This document shows, one piece after another, positions 1 to 7,858 of a stretch of 64,000 nt of DNA. The DNA is from a virus. The position numbers and the translations under genes were made by a program. How positions within the stretch are numbered: position 1 is the first letter of the stretch; every line of letters starts with the position of its first letter. The notes beneath the pieces are model-generated. The model saw nothing but the letters and a program-made list of their open reading frames with translations, was not told where the DNA came from and did not search any database. The stretch lies in the IMG/VR virus record IMGVR_UViG_3300036406_000522, positions 1 through 64,000 of that record. One strand, given 5' to 3'.

Positions 1-2
1 TG

Positions 3-212
3 TCACCTATCGGTGATTGCCAGTTGGTTAACTCTCGTGAACTCTCGTATGCCTTTAATGTGATCGCTCGCGGTTACGTTAAGGGTATGCGTGATAAGTC
101 ACGCTACGACGAGGTGGTAGGTGCACTCGAAAAGACGAAGCAAATGTTGTATGAGGAGTTCATCAAGCCTTACGAGGCTCAACAGAAGTTTGACAACGGG
201 GAGATTGAATGA
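3..212 (+). CDS. Unknown phage protein, 5' end outside the window
   Basis: The reading frame is open from the left edge (base 3), so the true start is probably upstream; a TTG at 24 is the only internal candidate with a plausible context. About 69 residues are visible, mixed charged, with no domain I recognise. The stop codon overlaps the ATG of the next gene (ATGA at 209-212), which implies translational coupling with the nucleotide-metabolism gene downstream. Confidence 0.6.
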   Translation, partial: SPIGDCQLVNSRELSYAFNVIARGYVKGMRDKSRYDEVVGALEKTKQMLYEEFIKPYEAQQKFDNGEIE

Positions 213-949
213 GGTACAACTATGAAGTCTGGAATTGGGAAACACGTCGTCGTCTCGAGATAACAACCAACTTCGACAGAGCTGTCAACATGGTGAGGCT
301 CGTACCGAACAAGGCAGGTCGCATCGATATCGCCGATAACCTGGAGCCTGCATCGAAGCATGCCCCGTTGTTCACAGAGGATGATTTCCTAGGTTGGCAA
401 ACAAAACTAGAGCGTGATAATTCTTGGGTGTTTCCTAAGAAGACATACAACGCACTAGAGGAGACTGATGGTTTTCATGTCACTGAACATCCTGTCGAGC
501 CTCAGGTTCCTAACGTCGTGCATGACTTTGCAGGTGCAGCTGAGTCGTTCAATGAGGTGCTACGTGAGATCGCTAAAGGTCCACAGCACTTGATTGATAA
601 CAATGCTAAGACGGCAGCTGCAGTCGGCAAACCACAGATGTCTGGTATCCCGCCGATTGCACTGTTAGCACTTGGTACGGCGATGCAAGATGGTGTGAAC
701 AAGTATGGCCTGACCAACTGGCGTGACAGCCAAGTATCTGCCACAGTGTTCTATGATGCAATGATGCGTCACCTACTCGCGTGGTATAGCGGGGAGGACT
801 GCGCAGCAGATAGTCATGTAGTCCATCTGGGTCATCTGATGGCAGGTGCAGCTATCCTGCTTGATGCTGAGCTTCATGGTTGTTTGAACGACAACAGACC
901 TAAAGGTGAGCACATCACCGCTGAAATCCTGTCATTCGTTAAGCGGTAA
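209..949 (+). CDS. dATP/dGTP diphosphohydrolase-like protein (DUF5664 type)
   Basis: The 246-residue product has a variable N-terminal half (residues 1-130) and a C-terminal half that resembles the phage family described as dATP/dGTP diphosphohydrolase N-terminal domain (DUF5664). The recognisable core is KYG..NWRDSQ near residue 170, then RHLLAWYSGED and a following HLGHLMAGAAILLDAE helix; conserved Glu, Asp and His residues there would bind the metal for pyrophosphate release. In that family the role is trimming the purine dNTP pool, which fits its place just before the DNA polymerase and in a genome with its own ribonucleotide reductase. The family name is recalled from memory and the catalytic activity is inferred. 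The start at 209 overlaps the preceding stop. Confidence 0.65.
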   Translation: MRYNYEVWNWETRRRLEITTNFDRAVNMVRLVPNKAGRIDIADNLEPASKHAPLFTEDDFLGWQTKLERDNSWVFPKKTYNALEETDGFHVTEHPVEPQVPNVVHDFAGAAESFNEVLREIAKGPQHLIDNNAKTAAAVGKPQMSGIPPIALLALGTAMQDGVNKYGLTNWRDSQVSATVFYDAMMRHLLAWYSGEDCAADSHVVHLGHLMAGAAILLDAELHGCLNDNRPKGEHITAEILSFVKR

Positions 950-964
950 ATTTCTGGAGTCCAA

Positions 965-2866
965 ATGGCTCGTTACATAAGTGACATTGAAACAAATGGA
1001 CTCCTACAAGAATGCACACGCCTGTGGATTGTTGGAGTCAAGAACATTGACACAGGCGTTGTGCAGTATTGGCTTGAAGGAGACCTTGGTTGGCAGAAGG
1101 TGTTCGACGAAGCCGATCAAATCGTTGGACATAACTTCTTGGGCTTTGATATTCCGGCATTAGAGAAACTGACAGGCTGGAAGCCACCTAAAAAGTTGAT
1201 GATCATAGATACATTGCTGATGTCACAAGTTCAGGACTACAAACGTTTCGGAAACCGAGGACACAGCCTTGAAGTGTGGGGTGAGAACCTAGGTTATCCT
1301 AAAGGAGACACTGGTGATCCTGCCATCTTCTTCTCTAAGTATTCTGAAGAGATGCTGGAGTACTGGAAGCGAGACATGGAGCTTGGTGGTAAGGTCTACA
1401 ATGTACTCGGCAAAGAGTTGAAGGAGAAAGCAGCAAGAGAGCCGATAATTCGTACCTACCTGAAGGCTGAGCATGCGGCAGCTAAGTTCGTCGCACAAGC
1501 ATCATTACGTGGTTGGCCATTCAACATTGCAGCTGCTGAGAGCCTGTTCGGAAAACTGACAATTGAGATGGACGTCGTGCGAGCTAAGATTCTACCGAAG
1601 CTAGGTTTCAAAGCTGTGGCAGTAGACAAGGCGAATGGTGTTGTCCCATGGAAGGAAGCTAAGTGGACAAAGATTGGAGCATACTATCACCATCTAGCTA
1701 CGTGGTTCAATATCGACCCTATGACTGGTCAGGATTGGAATCGTCTAGTTGAAGGACCATACAGTCGCGTCGAGATTGTACCACTCGATATCGACAGCAT
1801 TGATGATGTAAAGATCTTCCTTTACAGGCACGATTGGATTCCGACAGAGTATAACACGAAAGTCGATCCTAATACAGGCCGTAAGGTGAACACCTCTGGT
1901 AAGATTACGGAGGACAGCCTGCAGTGTATGGAAGGGGATGGTAAGTTGTATTGTGACTTCTTAACAACGAAATCACGATATAGCATCCTGAAGGGCTGGC
2001 TTGAGAAGGTGGATAGAAACAATCCGTTGTGTCCTCCTGGGCTTGGCATTTTACACGGCGACTGTATGACAATCGGTACGCCTAGTATGCGTGCACGGCA
2101 TAGTATCATCGTCAATGTTCCAGCTGCTGAGTCGGTGCTTGGTCCAGAGATGCGCGCACTGTTCACTACGCTACCTGGATGGAAGTTGATTGGCTGTGAC
2201 TCTGCAGGTAATCAGGCACGTGGATTGGCGCACTACTTAGAGAGCGAGGAGTTCACTCAGACGCTATTGAATGGCGACATTCACCAGTACAACGCCGATG
2301 TGTTGACACAATGTTTGGCAGAGATGGGTATCAAGCACACTGTACCACGACCAAGAGCTAAACGTATTCTATATGCGTTCTTGTTCGGTGCTTCCGGAGG
2401 CAAACTCTGGAGTTACATCTTTGATAAGCCAGATGAGAAACGCGGTAAGAAGCTAAAGTCACTGTTCACCAAGGCTGTTCCTGGATTCAAGAAGCTGCTG
2501 GAGAAGCTTGAAAACATCTTCGGCAAGACGCAGCAATGGGGTGACGGCTATATCCCAGGTATTGGTGGCAACCGCATCTATTGTGATAGCTTCCATAAGT
2601 TGTTGGTCTATCTTCTGCAAGCTTGCGAGAAGGCAACATGTGCGGCTGCAGTGATGCTAACAATGGAGCGGCTAGAAGAGAAGGGTATCGAGTATTGGCC
2701 CGTAATGTTTATGCACGATGAGGAAGACTTCCTTGTGCCGGACGAACACGCGGTAGAGGCTGCAGCTATCGGGAAGCAGGCTTTTAAAGATGGCCCGAAG
2801 CTGTTTGGTGTCCAGATAATGAACGGTGACGCTAAGATAGGAGAGAACTGGTATGAGGTGCACTGA
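965..2866 (+). CDS. Family A DNA polymerase with 3'-5' exonuclease domain (T7 gp5-like)
   Basis: Phage replicative DNA polymerase, 633 residues, slightly shorter than T7 gp5 (704). The exonuclease domain has DIETNGL (Asp7, Glu9), the ExoII stretch GHNFLGFDIP near residue 54, and an ExoIII YxxxD (YWKRD), so proofreading should work. The polymerase domain has motif A starting at Asp412 (D-S-A-G-N-Q), motif B with Lys466, Tyr470 and Phe474, and motif C His584-Asp585-Glu586. Tyr470 occupies the position of T7 Tyr526. Two positions are unusual: the motif A Glu (T7 Glu480) is Gln417 and the motif B Tyr (T7 Tyr530) is Phe474; these two side chains contact each other in T7. It heads the replication module and overlaps the next gene by one base (TGATG). 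Confidence 0.95.
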   Translation: MARYISDIETNGLLQECTRLWIVGVKNIDTGVVQYWLEGDLGWQKVFDEADQIVGHNFLGFDIPALEKLTGWKPPKKLMIIDTLLMSQVQDYKRFGNRGHSLEVWGENLGYPKGDTGDPAIFFSKYSEEMLEYWKRDMELGGKVYNVLGKELKEKAAREPIIRTYLKAEHAAAKFVAQASLRGWPFNIAAAESLFGKLTIEMDVVRAKILPKLGFKAVAVDKANGVVPWKEAKWTKIGAYYHHLATWFNIDPMTGQDWNRLVEGPYSRVEIVPLDIDSIDDVKIFLYRHDWIPTEYNTKVDPNTGRKVNTSGKITEDSLQCMEGDGKLYCDFLTTKSRYSILKGWLEKVDRNNPLCPPGLGILHGDCMTIGTPSMRARHSIIVNVPAAESVLGPEMRALFTTLPGWKLIGCDSAGNQARGLAHYLESEEFTQTLLNGDIHQYNADVLTQCLAEMGIKHTVPRPRAKRILYAFLFGASGGKLWSYIFDKPDEKRGKKLKSLFTKAVPGFKKLLEKLENIFGKTQQWGDGYIPGIGGNRIYCDSFHKLLVYLLQACEKATCAAAVMLTMERLEEKGIEYWPVMFMHDEEDFLVPDEHAVEAAAIGKQAFKDGPKLFGVQIMNGDAKIGENWYEVH

Positions 2867-3231
2867 TGAGTACTTGTCCTGTATGTAATGGTCTTGGCTA
2901 CACAAGCAAGACTAGCTACGGACGGATTAGGTGCTGGAACTGTGCCGGCAACGGTTGGGATCCTTTGGAAAATTTCAGATGGAGTAAAAAGAAGGTGATA
3001 ACAACGTACTGTCTACACTGGTTGTCCTATGAGGATAACCTGCAACACGTCAGGGTGCTCGATCTGGAGCATGAAATCGAAGCATGGCAGCTTGCTTGTG
3101 AGGCTTTGACAGGGGTAGCTCAAGGCACACTTCTCGGATTAACAATCGAGGAACTTAAAGAGTTAACTACTGATATCGGTGTGATCGATGTGACGGAGGC
3201 TAAGAGTGGCGACACAGAAGCTGAAGACTAA
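2866..3231 (+). CDS. Small zinc-finger protein with DnaJ-like Cys repeats
   Basis: 121 residues. The N-terminus has two CxxCxGxG-type repeats (Cys4/Cys7 and Cys23/Cys26), the pattern of the DnaJ central zinc domain, so a single zinc site is likely. The rest is an acidic helical tail with no J-domain. The gene starts at the last base of the polymerase stop codon, so it is probably translated together with the polymerase; a role in replication or as a nucleic-acid adaptor is only an inference from position. Confidence 0.75.
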   Translation: MSTCPVCNGLGYTSKTSYGRIRCWNCAGNGWDPLENFRWSKKKVITTYCLHWLSYEDNLQHVRVLDLEHEIEAWQLACEALTGVAQGTLLGLTIEELKELTTDIGVIDVTEAKSGDTEAED

Positions 3232-3523
3232 GTACTACGAGGCACACGTCGCAATTGATCCTGTAATTGATGCTTACAAGAGGCAACTGATTGAGCTAGC
3301 TGAGGCTTTCAAGTTCAAGGTAGCTGATCTTTTAATGAGCAAAGACGGGTATTTCGTAGTCTCTGACCATGATATGTTCATGACAGGGCATTCACATGAC
3401 TACGAGCTGTTGAACAGAAACATGATCGCATTGGTGCTGGCACTGGCAGAGCAGGGTTACAAAGTAAGGCGTTACAAAATGGAGGCTGTCATCTTCGATT
3501 CAAGAGTGAGGGGTGCGCTATGA
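3206..3523 (+). CDS. Unknown phage protein
   Basis: 105 residues, starting with GTG behind a good GGAGG ribosome site at 3195-3199, inside the end of the previous gene. The composition is that of a small soluble alpha/beta protein; no motif is recognised. The ATGA overlap with the next gene shows it is one of a coupled string of small genes between polymerase and exonuclease. Confidence 0.75.
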   Translation: MATQKLKTKYYEAHVAIDPVIDAYKRQLIELAEAFKFKVADLLMSKDGYFVVSDHDMFMTGHSHDYELLNRNMIALVLALAEQGYKVRRYKMEAVIFDSRVRGAL

Positions 3524-3810
3524 GTGAAATTTCAGAGACGTTCGAGGCTGTAGTGCAACGTATTGCAACTGTCACAGATACGCAATTCGGTGATCCCTCG
3601 CTCAGTCCTTCTGATGTCTGGCTGGAGGCTTATACGCGTAGCCTTTTAGAAGAGCTGTACCCGCTAGATCCTGTATGCTGGGTATTGACAGACGATATCG
3701 AATATGATGGTACTACACACGGGCTGACCACAATCAATGTTTGCCCTGCGAATGTTGAGAACTGGACGGCACTATTCGTAATACCACAGTTGATAAAGGA
3801 GCTGCGCTAG
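3520..3810 (+). CDS. Unknown phage protein
   Basis: 96 residues, acidic, no recognised domain. Start ATG overlaps the preceding stop (ATGA) and its own stop overlaps the next GTG (TAGTG), so it lies in a translationally coupled cluster within the replication module. Confidence 0.75.
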   Translation: MSEISETFEAVVQRIATVTDTQFGDPSLSPSDVWLEAYTRSLLEELYPLDPVCWVLTDDIEYDGTTHGLTTINVCPANVENWTALFVIPQLIKELR

Positions 3811-4031
3811 TGAGTAAGTACACACGTTGGTATCCGCCAAGTGTAAACCCGCATAGAGTAGGTTGGTATCCAACAGAGTGTATCTGTGGTAAGCGACACT
3901 ATTGGGATGGTCTTGCTTGGTACTACAAGAATCCCCAGGGAAAGATGATTCCTTGGGTTGCCATTCGCTGGCGCGGCTTGAGTGAGAAGTACAACGGAGA
4001 GGATACTGATGCTGGCAATAATAGACGGTGA
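3810..4031 (+). CDS. Unknown Trp/Tyr-rich small protein
   Basis: 73 residues from a GTG start overlapping the previous stop. It is unusually rich in Trp and Tyr and has a CxC pair near residue 24 and a PWVAIRW segment; the composition suggests a small compact fold, possibly a beta-sheet or nucleic-acid-binding protein. The 3' end overlaps the start of the flap exonuclease gene by 23 bases. Confidence 0.7.
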   Translation: MSKYTRWYPPSVNPHRVGWYPTECICGKRHYWDGLAWYYKNPQGKMIPWVAIRWRGLSEKYNGEDTDAGNNRR

Positions 4032-5013
4032 TGTGCTCGCTTATCACGCGTGCAAGACAAGGTTCAAGCCAGATGAGGCTGTTAACTTAATCCTCAACGA
4101 CAAGGGCAATCTTGTAAAGGCAAACAAAGAATACACTATGGCAGAGGATGCAGAGTACTTGGGTCAGTCGTGGGATAATTTCCAGCGTCAGGCTAAAGAC
4201 TTGCTCGATTGTGTATTTGCAACAGACCACCTGATGGCTGTAAAGAGTCAGCATAACTTTAGGAATCTGTTGTATCCAGAATACAAGATGAACCGGCACA
4301 AGGATCCTCGGCAGTCCAACTTCTTCGTACCAGTACTAAGAGGAATGGCTGTGGACGAAGGTCTGGCAGTAGAGGCTGTCAATATGGAGGCCGACGATTT
4401 GATGCGGATATGGGCGGAGCAAGCTCGTCTTGCAGAGATGCCTTATGTTATCTGCACTATTGACAAGGATCTGAAGTGTATCCCTGGGCTGTACTACAAT
4501 ATGAAAACCAATGTGATAGAAGAGATCACAGAGGAATTCGCATTACGGTTCTTCTATGAGCAGCTGCTCAAGGGCGACGGCGTTGACAACATACCTGGAA
4601 TTCCAGGTGTTGGCCCTGTTAAGGCTGAGAAGCTGCTAGTGGATTGTAGTACGGAGTTCGACATGCAGGAAGTTGTTGTCGAGCAATACATGAGCTTCTA
4701 CCCGACAGACTGGTATAACTATCTCCAGAGTAACGGGGCGATGCTCTATCTCAAGAAGCACGAGGATGACTTCTTCAGCTGTAGGTCTTGGGAGATTGTT
4801 CAGACAGTCCTGAGCATGGATTCGTCTATTTCGGAGTCCCTTGCGGCACAAGGAGAGGCGGAAAAATTGGCAGCACCGGCCAAAACTGCCACGCTGCCGG
4901 ACGCGGGTGCACCCCATGGGGCGAGTATCGCCGCGCCCCCAATCGCCGCGCCTGCAGCCACTCCGCAAGCCACAGCGGTCAAGGCGACCGGCATGTCACT
5001 CAAGATAGGGTGA
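4009..5013 (+). CDS. Flap endonuclease / 5'-3' exonuclease (T7 gp6, T5 D15 family)
   Basis: 334 residues from ATG 4009, chosen over an upstream in-frame GTG (3982) because GGAGAGG at 3996-4002 sits at the right distance and the N-terminus then begins at the catalytic IIDGD (Asp6). Further metal ligands are in MEADDLM and TIDKDLK, and a helix-three-turn-helix DNA clamp follows (GDGVDNIPGIPGVGPVKAEK). It would remove RNA primers and degrade host DNA at forks. The last about 50 residues form an Ala/Pro-rich tail encoded by DNA much richer in GC than the surroundings (about 4850-4990), ending in SLKIG, which suggests a disordered protein-interaction tail, perhaps acquired separately. Confidence 0.93.
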   Translation: MLAIIDGDVLAYHACKTRFKPDEAVNLILNDKGNLVKANKEYTMAEDAEYLGQSWDNFQRQAKDLLDCVFATDHLMAVKSQHNFRNLLYPEYKMNRHKDPRQSNFFVPVLRGMAVDEGLAVEAVNMEADDLMRIWAEQARLAEMPYVICTIDKDLKCIPGLYYNMKTNVIEEITEEFALRFFYEQLLKGDGVDNIPGIPGVGPVKAEKLLVDCSTEFDMQEVVVEQYMSFYPTDWYNYLQSNGAMLYLKKHEDDFFSCRSWEIVQTVLSMDSSISESLAAQGEAEKLAAPAKTATLPDAGAPHGASIAAPPIAAPAATPQATAVKATGMSLKIG

Positions 5014-5056
5014 CAGAAACGCAGACACGAAAACGAGCATAGAGAGGAGTAACGTA

Positions 5057-5275
5057 ATGTCCATGTATATGGAAGAAGACGGTTGGCGCAACGAAGATGA
5101 CGAAGGGCCGTATTGCCCTGTGTTACGTACAAAAGGGCCGTGGACTATTATCAAATACATCAACGAAGCCCCTATCTATTTAAGAAAAAAGGGTGAGCCC
5201 GAAGAGCGTTCGTTTGCCTCGGTAACCGCTGCAAAGCTGTTTGTTTCGGAGGCCGAATGTCAATCGGTAGCTTGA
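5057..5275 (+). CDS. Unknown acidic phage protein
   Basis: 72 residues, strongly acidic N-terminus, behind a good GAGAGGAG ribosome site. No recognised domain. Its 3' end overlaps the GIY-YIG gene by 19 bases. Confidence 0.7.
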   Translation: MSMYMEEDGWRNEDDEGPYCPVLRTKGPWTIIKYINEAPIYLRKKGEPEERSFASVTAAKLFVSEAECQSVA

Positions 5276-5832
5276 GAATAACTCCAGTTCTCATGGACAC
5301 TGACACTGGCATAATCACGCCAGTACAGGCGTCTAGCAAAGAGAACATCATCACGCGACCGCGTAAGTCCCGTTACACTGAAGAACCCAATGGACACTGG
5401 GACTTTCCAGAGCTTATGAATCAGAAGAATTGCTTTGGCTTTATCTATCTGATTCGCAACAAGGTGAATGGGCGAGCGTACATTGGTAGCAAGCAATACG
5501 TATCGACGAAAGGAAAAGTCAAAGGGCAGGAAACAACCTGGCGTTCATACACAAGTTCTAGCAAGGAGCTCGTGATTGACGTCAAGCAGTACGGTCTGAA
5601 CAACTTCGACTTTGTCTGCCTGGAAGAGTATCACAAGCGTGGCACTCTTGGTTACGCGGAAGCATGGACGATGATGCATGTCGAGTGCTTCGTTAATCAG
5701 GATCGTTGGTACAATGGCTACATGGAGGCTGTAACCTGGAAGGTATCTGAGAGGATTACAGAAAGGCACAAACAACGGCTAGACGACTGGAGCAATCGTG
5801 TATCAGCACAAGCTTTACAACAAACACCTTGA
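5257..5832 (+). CDS. GIY-YIG nuclease, putative homing endonuclease
   Basis: 191 residues. The GIY-YIG core is visible as GFIYLI (residues about 60-65), then AYIGSKQY, with a later Arg-Glu region (YAEAWTMMHVE) expected to hold the catalytic Glu, and a Tyr/Asn-rich end (NQDRWYNGY). It resembles T4 Seg-type free-standing homing endonucleases, which cut DNA lacking the element and so drive their own spread. The first 55 residues are an extra, unclassified extension. It is inserted between unknown small genes, so no interrupted host gene is evident. Confidence 0.85.
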   Translation: MSIGSLRITPVLMDTDTGIITPVQASSKENIITRPRKSRYTEEPNGHWDFPELMNQKNCFGFIYLIRNKVNGRAYIGSKQYVSTKGKVKGQETTWRSYTSSSKELVIDVKQYGLNNFDFVCLEEYHKRGTLGYAEAWTMMHVECFVNQDRWYNGYMEAVTWKVSERITERHKQRLDDWSNRVSAQALQQTP

Positions 5833-6025
5833 ACTCTGGGCAGCTCCAGTGTACAGTAAGGTAAATCAGCACTTTGTAGGTAAGGCTGAACAACACCTAG
5901 CTATCTATGACAAGCGCGCCTTAGACGTTGTAGCTGTCTATAAGTTGGCGATTGCGTACGGACACACGTGGCTGCTGAATGTCAACTTCAGTAATTTGAA
6001 AGTAGAAAGGAAGAAACTTGCTTAA
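5798..6025 (+). CDS. Unknown phage protein
   Basis: 75 residues from a GTG start with GGAG five bases upstream, overlapping the end of the GIY-YIG gene. Basic, helical composition, no recognised motif. Confidence 0.65.
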   Translation: MYQHKLYNKHLELWAAPVYSKVNQHFVGKAEQHLAIYDKRALDVVAVYKLAIAYGHTWLLNVNFSNLKVERKKLA

Positions 6026-6230
6026 ATTCATTGGGCAACTTTGCGTGATGTTGGCAGTGATCTTTACAATGTTGGGCGCAGTATTATCTGCGCAACAAGC
6101 AGCATGGACAGCTGCCGACTATATGGTAATGGCGATGGCACTGCTGTTGTTCGGCGGTGCTCTCATGGGTGTTGACAAACACGCATTACCCACTAACGGA
6201 GCGACAGATGGGGAAAATCGTCAAGGCTAA
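6018..6230 (+). CDS. Small two-span membrane protein
   Basis: 70 residues from TTG 6018, preceded by AAGGAAG. Two hydrophobic stretches (about residues 3-25 and 34-52) separated by a short polar turn predict a hairpin in the inner membrane. Holin-like size and layout are compatible, but it sits in the replication module rather than beside lysis genes, so I leave the function open. Its 3' end overlaps the helicase start. Confidence 0.7.
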   Translation: MLKFIGQLCVMLAVIFTMLGAVLSAQQAAWTAADYMVMAMALLLFGGALMGVDKHALPTNGATDGENRQG

Positions 6231-7848
6231 TCAGCCTTGTATCAATGATGATTGCAGTAGCAGTGACGGACGCCAGGTGTACGAGGATGGAAGTTCATTC
6301 TGTTTTGTATGCCAGAAGTACTTCAAGAAAGGCACTACGGTTGTGGAAAAGGAGACACCAGAACCTGTCAAGAATAATTACGTCAAGGGGCCAACTACTG
6401 CCGAGGAGGTGAAACAGTTTCCTGTGCAGGCAATTGGTCGAGGTATTGATAAGGCTGTCTGTGAGTTCTACGATGTCCGCGTGGGCTTCGGATCAGATGG
6501 CAAGATCAATGAACACTACTACCCTTACGAGGGCGATGCCTACAAGGTTAGAAAGATACCGAAGGCATTCTATTCGATCGGTAAGTGCAAGACACTGTTC
6601 GGTAAGGAGCGTTTCCAGGGTGGTGGCAAGCGTGTCGTAATCACTGAGGGTGAAGTTGATACACTTAGTGTGGCACAGGCATACATGAAGAAGTACGGCA
6701 AGATTTATCCTGTTGTATCGTTACCCTCAGCTAAGGCATTCGCTGATGTTGCAATCCTAGCAAATAGAGAGTGGCTTCGCAGTTTCGGCGAGGTTGTTCT
6801 GTGTCTGGACAATGATGAGGCAGGTAATGAGATACTCGCTAAGGCCATCAAGATCATTGGTGTCGACAAGGTAAAAGTCTGTAAGTTGCCTGTCAAAGAC
6901 GCCAACAAGATGCTAACGGTGCATGGCCCTGATGAGTTGCTCACTAAGATATGGGATGCCGAACGATTCATTCCATCTGGAGTGATCGACAAGGATAAGC
7001 TGTGGGCTGCACTTGAAGAGTACAACTCATTGCCATCTGTACCGTATCCAGATTGTCTGGGCGGCCTCAATGAGAAACTGAAGGGTATGAGAGAGGGTGA
7101 AATCTCTCTGTTCATATCAGGCACAGGTGCAGGCAAGAGCACCATGCAGCGAGAGATCATGCTGCACATACTGCAGACCACCGATGCTAAGATCGGGATT
7201 GTATCCCTTGAAGAAGCACCTGCTGAGACAGCTAGGAAGTTATCTGGCATGCAATTGCTACGTAACCCTGCAGATGAGGAGATACCGTTACCTGAGCTGA
7301 AGGTTGGTTTCGATGCAGTGTTCGGTAGTGATCGTGTACTGCTGCTAGACCACCAGGGCAGTATGAATGATGACAGCATCACCGAGAAGCTAGAGTATAT
7401 GTGTCTGATGGGCTGTAAGTACCTGTTCATCGACCATATAACAATCCTTGTGTCTGAGGGAACTGAGGGCCTGTCTGGAAACGAGGCGATAGACAAGATC
7501 ATGAATACCATGCAACGGATAGTCAAGCGACATCCAACATGGATCGGACTGATATCGCACTTACGTAAAGCACCAGTAGGCGGAAAGTCGTTTGAGGAAG
7601 GCAAATTGCCAAGTGTTGATGACATCAAGGGCAGTGGTAGTATCAAGCAGATATCCTTCGATATTGTTAGCTTTGCCAGAGACATGACGGCTGACGATGA
7701 CATGACGCGTAACACGATCAAGATGCGTGTTCTCAAATGTAGGCATACGGGTTTGACTGGTACCGTAAGAGGCGCTTACTATAACTATAAAACCGGTAGA
7801 CTGGTTGCGGCAAGTTCTTCACCTGAAGAAGACTTCCAACCAATGTAA
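6208..7848 (+). CDS. DNA primase-helicase (T7 gp4-like)
   Basis: 546 residues from ATG 6208 (GGAG at about 6198). The N-terminal zinc module has Cys11, Cys16, Cys32 and Cys35. The TOPRIM primase domain shows EGEVDTLS and the DNDEAGNE acidic motif. The RecA-type helicase has Walker A SGTGAGKST with Lys310, a Walker B LFIDHITIL, and the GSGSIKQ motif typical of T7 gp4 ring helicases. It primes and unwinds at the fork together with the polymerase upstream. Length matches T7 gp4A (566). Confidence 0.95.
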   Translation: MGKIVKANQPCINDDCSSSDGRQVYEDGSSFCFVCQKYFKKGTTVVEKETPEPVKNNYVKGPTTAEEVKQFPVQAIGRGIDKAVCEFYDVRVGFGSDGKINEHYYPYEGDAYKVRKIPKAFYSIGKCKTLFGKERFQGGGKRVVITEGEVDTLSVAQAYMKKYGKIYPVVSLPSAKAFADVAILANREWLRSFGEVVLCLDNDEAGNEILAKAIKIIGVDKVKVCKLPVKDANKMLTVHGPDELLTKIWDAERFIPSGVIDKDKLWAALEEYNSLPSVPYPDCLGGLNEKLKGMREGEISLFISGTGAGKSTMQREIMLHILQTTDAKIGIVSLEEAPAETARKLSGMQLLRNPADEEIPLPELKVGFDAVFGSDRVLLLDHQGSMNDDSITEKLEYMCLMGCKYLFIDHITILVSEGTEGLSGNEAIDKIMNTMQRIVKRHPTWIGLISHLRKAPVGGKSFEEGKLPSVDDIKGSGSIKQISFDIVSFARDMTADDDMTRNTIKMRVLKCRHTGLTGTVRGAYYNYKTGRLVAASSSPEEDFQPM

Positions 7849-7858
7849 AAGGAGCAAC

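Noticed and set aside
6705-7736. 343-codon minus-strand frame over the primase-helicase
   Set aside because: Shadow of a clear helicase gene, Ser/Leu-rich without motifs.
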